Part shown: positions 29,401 through 39,706 of the stretch, piece after piece
How positions within the stretch are numbered: position 1 is the stretch's first letter
Layout: the number at the start of each line of letters is the position of its first letter
Origin: Hypoxylon rubiginosum
Lineage: Eukaryota > Ascomycota > Sordariomycetes > Xylariales > Hypoxylaceae
Direction of reading: 5' to 3'
NCBI GenBank assembly: GCA_902806565.1
Contig: CADCXA010000021.1
Span: 496,001-560,000 of the forward strand
Length of the DNA: 64,000 bases
Made by a program: the position numbers and the translations under genes
Notes under the pieces: model-generated
Databases searched by the model: none
Told to the model about the DNA's origin: nothing
What the model saw: only the letters and a program-made list of their open reading frames with translations

Positions 29401-31949
29401 TATATTATTTTTAAAAAGTTAATTATATAATATAAAATTTTTTAAATTTAAAAATAACTAAAATTTAAACTATTAATATTATAATTAATAAATTTATATA
29501 AAATAAATATAAAAAAAAAACAAAGTTAAACCGCCGGATATTTTTTTAAAACTTTTAAGTTTTTAAGTTAAAACCGATTAATAATAATTATAAAAATTTA
29601 AAAAATTTATAAATTTTTATTAATTATATATCTTTATTTTTATAATAAAATATAAAAGTTTTATTTTTTTTTATTTTTTTTTTAAAGTGTTTATTAAATT
29701 AATAAAATATATTATAAAAATTATATTATTTATTTATAATGTTAATATTATAAATATTTATTTATAAAGGTTTATTATTATATAATTAAGTTTTATAATA
29801 TTTAATAAGGTTTAATTATTTTTTATAATAAAAATATAAAAAATATAATAAACGGTTTTATTTTAAAAACTATTAATTTAAAGTTTAAAATAATTATAAA
29901 AGATTTTAAAGTTTAAATTATCGTTATTTAGTTATTTTATTTCTTTTAGTTTTAAATTTTTAAAAACGTTTAAATTAATAAAATACATTTAAATTAATTT
30001 TATTTAATAACTAATATTATTTTAAAATATAACGTAGATAATAAATATAATAAAAATCTTTTATATAAAAATTAAAAGTTATTTTAAATAACGTATAAAT
30101 TTTTTTATATTTAATATAAATTTTAATAAATTTATATATATTTATTATATAAAAGTAAAAAAAAGAAAAATAATATATAATTATAATAAGTTGGTTTTAA
30201 ATAATAATAAATTTTAAAAAAATTTAATTATATATTAAAATATAATAATATTTATATATTAAAAGTAAATAAAATAATAATAATTAAAAAAAATATTTAA
30301 TATTAATTAAAACTAAAAAATATAAGTAAAAAATTTAAATAAAAAGTAAAAAAACTTATAAATAAAAAAAAATATATAAAACTTATTTTTTTTTAAGTTA
30401 ATATTTTTAAAATATATTTAATATGTTTTATTATAATATATTTTATTATATAAAAAATAAATAAAATAAAAAGTTTTAAAAAAATAAATATATATTAAAA
30501 TTACCTAAATATTTAAATTATATATTAATATATTATTAGTTTTTTTTAGATTTTATTAAAAGTAATTAAATATTATTAAAATATAATAATTAAAATTAAA
30601 TATAAATATATTTTATTTTAATTTTTATTTTAACACGTTTAATATTACTAGCTTTTATTTAATTTTATATTTAATATTTTTAGGTTTTAAAAAAAAGCTA
30701 GATATTTTATTAAATCCTAATAAAATAAATATTAATATAAATTTTAATAAAAAGTTTAAGTTATTATTTATTATAATTAAATTAATTAATATTAATAATA
30801 ATAAAAAGTTATTTTTTTTAAAAACTATAAATAAAAAGGGTAAATTATTTAATAAATTTATAAAAATAAAAGTTTTTTTATTTATAAATATAACTAGAAA
30901 TAATATTAGTTTATAAAAATTATTTTTTTAATAAAATTATTTTTAATATAACTTATTAAAGTTTTAAAAAAGGTTAAAAAATAAGTTTTATTTTTATAAT
31001 AATAAGTTTTTATTAACTAAAAAAAAAAGAAAATTATAATATAAAACGGCTTTTTATAAAAAAAGCGTTAAAAAATTTATTAAAAAAATTATTAATATTA
31101 TAAAAAGTTTATATATATAACTAAAAATATTTATTATTAATAAAAATTTTAAAATATTATAATTTTATAAAATAATTATTTATATTATTTAATAAATAAT
31201 TATTAAAACTTTAATTTAAAAGATAATAATTAAAAATAATTCTTATAAAAAATTTATATAAAAGAAATAAGAAAGAATTTAAAATTAAATAATAATAAAA
31301 TAATTTTATAGTTTTAAAAAATATAAGCTAATAAATTAATTTTATTTATTTAAAATTAATTTTATCGTTATTATTATTATTATTTTTAATTTAATATTAT
31401 TAATAAATAATTATTTTCTATTAATTTAAAATATAAAATTATTTAATAAATTTAGTTTTTAAATAAATTTAATAAATATATATATATTTTTAAAAAAGTA
31501 AATTATAATAAATAAAAAAATTATAATAATAATATATTAATTATTAAAATAAAAAGTAGTTATAATATTAAAAATAAAAAAAAATATTTATATATTTTAA
31601 ATTTAAAAATTTTTTATAATTAGGTTTTAATATTAAAAAGTGTTTATTTTATTATATAGTTTAATAAGTTAAATAAATACTTATTATAAATATTAAAAGT
31701 TAAATTATAATTAAATAAAAATAAAGAAAAAAACTTAAGTATAATAAAAATAAAAAAATAGAAAAATAAAAGAAAAAAAAAGAAATATATAAAAATAAAA
31801 AAATAAGTTTAATTTTTTATTATATATAAATATAAATATAAATTAACGTTTTATTATTAATATAATATAAAATATTTAAAGGATATTTATAGTTAAAAGT
31901 TTAAATTAATATAAATAATTTATTTTTAAATTAATATATTTTATTTTTA

Positions 31950-32760
31950 AAAGTTTAATTAGTTATAAATTATTTATTTTTTAAATATAATTAGTTAAAT
32001 TTCACTAAGTATATTTATTATTTTTAAAAACTTTAATAGTTATAAGTTATTTATTTTTTAAACGTATTTAATTAAGTTTAATTAAATATATTTAAATTAA
32101 AATTAAAATTTAAATACTTTTTTATAAACTTTATAAATATAATAAAAAAAAGTTTAAATTAATTAAATAATAAAAATAATAATTACTTATTTATTTTTTA
32201 ATTATAATTAACTAAATTTAATTAATTATATTTAAAATTAATTAAAAAAATAATAAGTTAATTAAATAATTAAAAATTAAATAAATAAAAGTTATTTATT
32301 TTTTAATTATATTTAATTAAATTTAATTAATTATATTTAAAATTAATTAAAAAATTAATATCTTTTTATAAAGCTTATAAATATAATATAAAAGTTATAA
32401 ATTAATTAAATAATTAAAAATTTAGTTATTTATTTTATAAATATATTTAGTTAAATTTAATTAAATTTATTTAAAAATGTTTTAAATATATTAAAATCTT
32501 ATTTTATATATTTATATATTTTTTAAATATATTTAGTTAAATTTAATTAAATATATTTAAAAATAATAATTAAAATATATTAAAATATTTTTTTATAAAC
32601 TTATATATTTTTTAAGCACGTTTAATTAAATTTAATTAAACTTATTTATATTATAATTAAAAAATTAAGCTGTTTTTTTATAAGTTTTATAAACGTGGTA
32701 ATCTTTAAATATATTTAATTAAAATTAAATAAATAATTTTAAATAATTTAAATGTTTTTT
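31950..32760. repeat. Degenerate tandem/clustered repeat array
   Basis: The core ATTTAATTAAATTTAATTAA, preceded by TTATTTATTTTTTAA and followed by ATATTTAAAA, recurs about eight times (near 31990, 32065, 32205, 32308, 32447, 32530, 32618 and 32708) at irregular 75-140 bp spacing. Low sequence complexity makes the exact copy number uncertain. Confidence 0.5.
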
Positions 32761-32935
32761 TATAAGTTTTATTAATAATATAAGTTAATTAAATATTATA
32801 AATAAATAGTTATAAAAATAATAATTAATAATATAATTTAAAATATTATAAATTTTATAAGGTTTATTTAATTTTAATTAAAAAAAGAAAAATTATATTA
32901 TAAATTTATATAATATTATATTTATTAAAATAAAA

Positions 32936-33130
32936 ATTATAATTAAAAGTTAAATTTATTACGTTTTTTTATATTATATATAAAATTTACGTTAATTAAC
33001 TAGTTATATTTTAATATATATTTTTTAAAAAAGAAAGTTATAATTAAAAATTAAATTTATTATATTTTTTTATATTATATTAACACTTATATTAATTAAT
33101 TAATTATATTTTAATATATATTTAATAGAT
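32936..33130. repeat. Direct repeat, two copies about 100 bp apart
   Basis: AGTTATAATTAAAA followed by TTAAATTTATTA and a T-run then TTATATTA occurs near 32940 and again near 33037. Both copies end in TTATATTTTAATATATAT. Differences are mostly transitions, as elsewhere in the block. Confidence 0.5.
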
Positions 33131-33426
33131 TTTTTATAAAATTAATTAATTTATTTTATTATAATTTAAAAAAATTAATAATTAGTATAATTTAATAGAA
33201 TTTATTTTATATAATTTTTTTATATTATTTATATTTTTATAAATTTTATTATAATAAAATTATAAAAAAAAACATTAAAAAATATAAAGTAATTTTAAAT
33301 ATATAATTAATTAATAAAATTATAATAATATTAATAAAATAAAAAAAAGTTAATATTTTTTATAATTATATATTTAGTAACTTTGATTTTAATAATATTA
33401 TTTAAATATATATTTATATATATATA

Positions 33427-33610
33427 TATATTAAATAATAAAAAGTTATTTTAAAGAATTTATTTAAATTCTACGTATAAATTAATAATTAAAGCTATAA
33501 TAACCTTATTATAAAATTATTTTAAAAAATTATAAAAACATATATAATTAAAAAATATATATTTAATATATATAATTAATTTTTTAATTAAATATATATG
33601 TAATTTAATA
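33427..33610. repeat. Left LTR (heavily RIP-mutated)
   Basis: 184 bp, gap-free alignment to 39054-39237. By hand count about 29 positions differ, all G/A or C/T. In its last 60 bases every difference has A or T here and G or C in the right copy. Confidence 0.85.
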
Positions 33611-36600
33611 ATTAAAAATCTTATTTTATTTAAAAATTAAAAAACTATATATAAATAATAATATATAACTTTTAATTAACTAAAAACCATAAAATTATAA
33701 AACGGTTATATTAATAAAATTTTTTATAATTTAAATTTAATTAATAATAAAAAAAACAATATATTAAAAATAATAAAAAAAAAGATTTTTTATAATAACT
33801 TAATTAATTAGGAATAATAAAATAAAAAGTTTTAAATAAAAACTATTAATTTAAAATTTTAAAAGTATATTAATTTTATAGAAATATTAAAATAGTTAAA
33901 GAAGTTATTTTAGTTAAATATTAATAATTATTTAAAAAAAACTTAATAAATAATATAAAATTTATTAAATAATAATTTTTAAATTATAATAAATAAAAGT
34001 TAAAAAAAATAAGTTAAAATAAATAAAAGATTTATAAGTTTAATAAAGATAATAAAAAAAAATAAAGTTATTTATAAAAAAAATTAAATTTTTTATAATT
34101 ATAATTATAAAATTTATTAAATTTATTAATAAATAGTTAAAAAATTAAAAAATTAAGTTATTAATTTTATATTTTTAAATTATTAAAATATATATTTTAA
34201 TTTAATAGATATTTTATATAAGTGATATAAAAAATTATTTATTATTAATAAAATATATAATAATTAATTAAAGTTATAAACTTAAAAATAATATAAAAAA
34301 ATAATATAATAATTAATAAAAATATTTAAAAATTTTAAAGTATAAATAATTAAATAGGAATTAGTTATTATAAATATAAAAATAAAAAGCTTTATAAATA
34401 TTATTAATAATTAATTATTAATAAAAGATTTTAAAGTTATATTTAATAACGTTTTAAATAACTAAATAACTAGTTATAAACTATTAAATATTAATAAAAT
34501 TAAAAGTAATATATTTAATTATTTAAATATAATAGTTGTTTTATATAAATATATATTTTTATAATTAACTTTTATATGGTTTTATTTTATAAAAAAAGTA
34601 TTTATTATTTAATTTAGTAATATAAAATTTAATTATAATAAAGATTTAAATATTAAATTAAAAAAAAAAAAGGATGTTATTTTTAAACTTTTTAATTAAT
34701 TAAAATAAAATAAAAATAGTAAAAGTTATAGTAAATTATAAAGTTAAAATAATTTAAATAAATAAGTTAAATTAATTAAGAAAAAACAAATTAATATATT
34801 TATTAATTATTTATAAAAAACTAATATTTTATATTTAGTTTATTATAGTTATTATAAGATTTTTAATTATTAGTATATTATTAAAAATAAGGTTTTAAAA
34901 AACTAGATTTTAAATTTTATTATAAAAAAAATAATTAAATATAAAATAATTAAAAATAATATATTTATTAAGTTAATTAAAAAAATAAAAAAAAGATTAT
35001 TTATATAAAATAAAAATTAACTAGTTTAAATAATTAAAAGAATAAAAGAAATATTTTTAATTTTATAAATTACATTTAAAGTTAATATTTATTTTTTAAA
35101 AAACTTAGTAATTTTAAATTTAAAGATTATTATTTATATTTTTAATTAATTTAACTAATTTTTATTATATTAAATAATATATATTAAAGATACGATTTTT
35201 ATAAAAAACTTAATTATATTTATATAAGGATATAAAAAAATAAATATATATTTAAAGAATTTAAAAAAAGTAAAACTTTTATAATTATAAAAAATAATAT
35301 ACTATAAAAAATTCGTTTATAATATAATGTTATTAAAACTTTTAAAAAAAATAAAATACTAATAAAACTATAAAAATATAAATAATTATTTATAAAGAAA
35401 AAATAATTTTATTTTATATATTATTATTAATAAATAAAATTAATATATTTTATAGGATTTTTTTAAGAACTTTATTAATTATTTATTTTATATAAAAAGC
35501 GTTAAATTTAATAATTAAATAAAGTAATTTTTAAGTATAATAATTAATAAATTATAATATTTATAATTTAGTTATTTAAAATTAAAAACTTTTAATTATA
35601 TAACTAGTTACTTTTAAAAAATAAAAATTAAAAAATCTAGCTTAATTAAAAAAACTAATTAAATTATTATAATAAAATATAACATATATAGTTATAAAAA
35701 AACTAAGAAATTTAATTATTATAAATATTATAAATAATTAAATAAACTAGGTAAATGTTTAGTTATTAATTTTTATAATTTAAAAATAAATTTTTAAAGA
35801 TATTAATATATAATATTAATTATTAATAAATATATAAAATAAGTTTAAAACTTTTATTTTAAAAATTATATTTTAAATTTAATTATTAAAATTTTAAACT
35901 AAATATTTAAAATTATTTAAAAATAATATTAATTTAATATTAAAACTATTAAGTATAATAATAAATTAATAATAAAAAAACACGCTATATAAAATTATAT
36001 TTAATAAATATATTATATTAAATTTAAACTTTTAATATTAAATATATAAAATTAAAATAAAAACGTTAAATATTTAAAAGATATAATTAAATAAAAAACT
36101 TAAATAATAAAAATAAAATTAAAGCTTTTAAATTTCCTATAAATAAAAGTTTTTAAAGTTATTATTTATTTTTATAATTATATTTTTAAATATAACTTTA
36201 ACTGGTAATTTTTATATAAACGTTTTTATATTTATTTAACTTTTAAAAACGGTATAATTACTAATAAAAAATTATATTAAGTTTATTTAAAAATATATAA
36301 ATATAAAATATTTACGTTTATTATAAAAGTAAAATAAAAATAAAATTAACGTTAATATTTTAATTTAAAAGTATAAATAAGTTATTTAATAAGTTATAAC
36401 TTTATAAATATTTATAATATTTAAGTTTTTATATTAAAATAAATTATTAAAATATAAGATATTATATTTAATAAAAATATTATATTTAATAAAAATATTT
36501 TATTTTTAAAAAATAATTTATTATATATAATAAAAAAGAATATTTAAGATTTAATTAATTAAGTTACTATTTTATAAAATATAAAAAAAAAGATTAATTT

Positions 36601-36822
36601 AAAGTTATTAGTTTTTAAAAAAAATAAAATAAAAATAAAAATACTAGTAAAAAATAAAAGTAAATAAAACTATAAAATAAATAATAATAATAAAAAATAT
36701 AATAATAAAAAAGTTAAAAAGTTTAATTATTTTTATATTAAAACTATATTTATATTATATTTTACTTTTAATATTATTTTTTTATTAGTTATTTTATTAT
36801 TTATTATAATAATAAAAAAAAG

Positions 36823-37015
36823 GTTAAATGTTATAAATTATATTTTTTTAAATATAAATATAGAAAAAAAGTTAAATGTTATAAATTATATTTTTTTAAA
36901 TATAATTAAAAAAATAAAATTAAGTGTTATAAATTATATTTTTTATAATAAAATAAAAAAAATAAAATTAAACGTTATAAATTATATTTTTTAAAATAAA
37001 AATATAAAAAACATT
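36823..37015. repeat. 48-bp tandem repeat, four units, inside the LTR element
   Basis: The core TTAAATGTTATAAATTATAT starts at 36824, with copies at exactly +48 (36872), +96 (36920, TTAAGTG) and +144 (36968, TTAAACG). Units differ by transitions plus A/T drift in the linker. The period is 16 codons and one plus frame stays open across three and a half units (KLNVINYIF core), suggesting the repeat was coding in the original element. Confidence 0.8.
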
Positions 37016-39053
37016 ATTTTAATAAATTAAATTATAGCTTTTAACGTGCTTTTAAAATAAATTAAAAAAGATTTATTTACTTTTTATTTTAAAGTTACAA
37101 ATTATATAATAAATTAAAAAACTACGTTTAATATAAAATATTTAATTTTAATAATAAAATTAATATATAAAAAGTTAATAAATAAAATATAAATAATATA
37201 AATAACATATTATTTATAACGTTATTTTATAAGTTAAATAAATTTAAATTTAATATTATATTTAAAATTATATAAATTTAAAAAACTATAAAAACTTTTA
37301 TAAAAAAAGTAAAGAATTTATAAAAAGAATTTACCATTTTTTTTAAAAATTTATAAGAAGTTATAAAATTATATTTTAAAATAAAAATTTAAAAAAACTA
37401 AAAAATTATATTTAAATAACTATAAAAAAAATAAATTTTTAAGTTAAATATAAATAATAAATTACTAATAATAAATAAATTCTAAATTATATATAAATAT
37501 ATATATATAAATTTAATAAATATAAATAATTTATAAAATATAAAATAAAATTAATAATCTAAGGAAATTAATAAATTAAAAACAAATATTTAAATATTTA
37601 TATTTTAATATTAACCGGAAAATTATTTTAAACTTTTATTATAATTATAATAAGATTTAATTTTAAGTTAATTTAATATAATATAATTAATATATTTATA
37701 AACGTAAATTTAAATAAGGAAATTTATATAAAAATATTTTTAAAGTATTAAAAATACTAGATTATTTTATATTTATTAAAAATATTATATAAATTAAAAG
37801 AATTTCTTTTATTTTAATAAAAAAAACTAATTAAAATATTTATAAAATTAAGTTTTTTAATTGTTTTTTATAAGTTTTATTGTTTTTTTAAAAATAAAAT
37901 ATTAATTTCTTTTTATATTAATAATATTATTTTTATATATTAAAATTATAAATAATAAATAATAAATATAATAATATTATAATTATAAAAAAAGTATTAA
38001 TTTATAAATAAAAATAATTTATAATGGTTTTTTAAAATTAAAATAATTAAAAATTAAAATAAAAAATTAATTTAACTTTTTTAATTTTTATATATAAATA
38101 AGTTAAATAAATTATTAATAAATAAAAAATAAAAAATTATTTTTTTAATTTTTATAAAAAATAAAAAATTGTTATTTTTATTAAAATTAACTTTTTTATA
38201 ATTTATTTAATAATATTAATAAAAAATTAAATCGATATTATATATAATAATAATTATATATTTTAATATTATTTTTATAACTTTTTAATTAACTAGATTT
38301 AATATAAATTTTAATAATAAATATTATTTTAAAACTAACTAATTAATTTAATACTTTTTTATTATTTAATATTTATTTTTATAATATAAATATATTAATA
38401 TATTTAAAGTAACTAATAATATTTTATTTACCGATAATATTTTTAATTAAAAAAATTTATAAATATATATAATAAAACTATTTAAAAAAATAATTAAATA
38501 ATATATAAATAAATAAAATATAATAATTATTTTTATAATAAAAATAAAGTTATTATTTTTTATATAAATTATAAAAAAAATTATATTTATATTATATTTA
38601 ATTATAAAATTTAATATAAATTTAAATAACTTAAAAATTATAATATATTATAATAATAAGTAAATAATTAAACTAATATATATAAATATTACATTATTTT
38701 AAATTAAGTTATAATATATAAATATTTATAATTATTAGTTATAATAAAAAATACTTATAAATTAAATTAAAATTATTTATATTTTTATAAAAAATATAAT
38801 AATAAATAATTTTATTAAAATATTTATTATAAAAAAATTCGTTGTATTTATTTAATAATTAAACCTAATAAATATATAAAAGAAAATTAAATTTAAATAA
38901 ATTTATAAATTTATAAAAAAGGATTTTAATAAAATAAAAAACTTTTTATTTAATAAAAAAAATAATACGTATATAATTAATAATTAAAAAATATTAAAAA
39001 ATAAGTTTTAATTATTTAAGTTTTTTTATTAAAAATAAATAAGCTTAAAAAAA

Positions 39054-39237
39054 TATATTAAATAATAAAAAATTATTTTAAAAAACTTATTTAAATTTTA
39101 TATATAAATTAATAATTAAAGTTATAATAATTTTATTATAAGGTTATTTTAAAAAATCGTAAAAATATATATAATTAGGAGACACACATTTAATACATAT
39201 AATCAACCCCCTAATTGAATATATATGTAATTTAACA
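39054..39237. repeat. Right LTR, with the last 60 bp unmutated
   Basis: First about 120 bp is RIP-mutated like the left LTR. From about 39,177 it keeps GGAGACACACATTT, CAACCCCC and a TTTAACA end. It marks both the element's end and the RIP boundary. Confidence 0.85.
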
Positions 39238-39706
39238 ATATGTAAACTCGAGGATATTCCTTATATAGGTACCTGCCTACAAGGGATGCTGCCACAGGAA
39301 AGTACAGCCGCCGTTGTACGGGATACAGGGATACAAGGATCACCACCAATTCCCAATTCACACCCTTGTACCCGCACCTGCACCGCCTTCCATCGAATCA
39401 TAGGCGACTGCGTAGCGCGGCGAAGGTCCAACAGCCGCCATCACCTTTTTACACATCTCCTACATTAGAACATGCAGGTGCCTGTGCCTCGTGCTGCTTT
39501 CACCACTTTTCCATACTTTCTTTCAACATTACGTCGTTGAGCACATCGAACCTTCTCTCAACATCCAAAGCATTGCATTGCATTCATTCGACAATTCACC
39601 CATTCGCCGAGGACACTCTGTATCCTCCATAAGAATTTAGCAAACCGTCTGTCATTAACTTCGAACCAACGGTTTGGGCCCGGTCGGGCTCGAACAGTCC
39701 GCCACA
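39238..39706. other. Promoter region between LTR and the next gene
   Basis: Normal composition, no gene. Contains GGTACCTGCC near 39269 and a CT/CA-rich stretch leading to GCCACAATGGG. Only about 470 bp separate the retroelement from the start codon, so the promoter must be short or overlap the element's edge. Confidence 0.5.

Larger units (their letters stand above)
18650..39178. other. RIP-degraded AT-rich block (relic transposable elements)
   Basis: About 20.5 kb of nearly pure A+T; in the sampled line 20101-20160 only 4 of 60 bases are G or C. No open frame of note on either strand, and remaining C and G are scattered. The LTR pair inside it differs only by transitions, which fits repeat-induced point mutation (C-to-T on both strands). 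The left half (about 18.7-30 kb) is visibly T-rich on the plus strand, and the right half (about 30-39 kb) is A-rich, suggesting at least two elements or clusters in opposite orientation. Recognisable inside: an LTR element, several tandem repeats and a short inverted-repeat element. The original protein families cannot be read with confidence. The sharp right edge at about 39,178 lies inside the right LTR. Confidence 0.9.
33427..39237. mobile_element. RIP-inactivated LTR retrotransposon, about 5.8 kb
   Basis: Bounded by direct repeats 33427-33610 and 39054-39237 (constant offset 5,627, no gaps). The right LTR ends ...TTTAACA and the left end is TATATTAAAT, plausibly TGT...ACA before mutation. 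Possible 5-bp target duplication: ATATA (33422-33426) versus ATATG (39238-39242), one transition apart. A run of A at 39047-39053 just before the right LTR could be a mutated polypurine tract, suggesting plus orientation. The interior (about 5.4 kb) fits a gag-pol retroelement in length, but no domain can be read through the mutations, so Ty1/copia versus Ty3 is not decided. Confidence 0.8.

Noticed and set aside
18650..39178. Mitochondrial DNA insertion (NUMT) or centromere as the source of the AT-rich block
   Set aside because: Composition is more extreme than usual fungal mitochondrial DNA, no rRNA/tRNA or mitochondrial genes are seen, and the LTR pair shows transition-only change. A centromeric location cannot be excluded from sequence alone.
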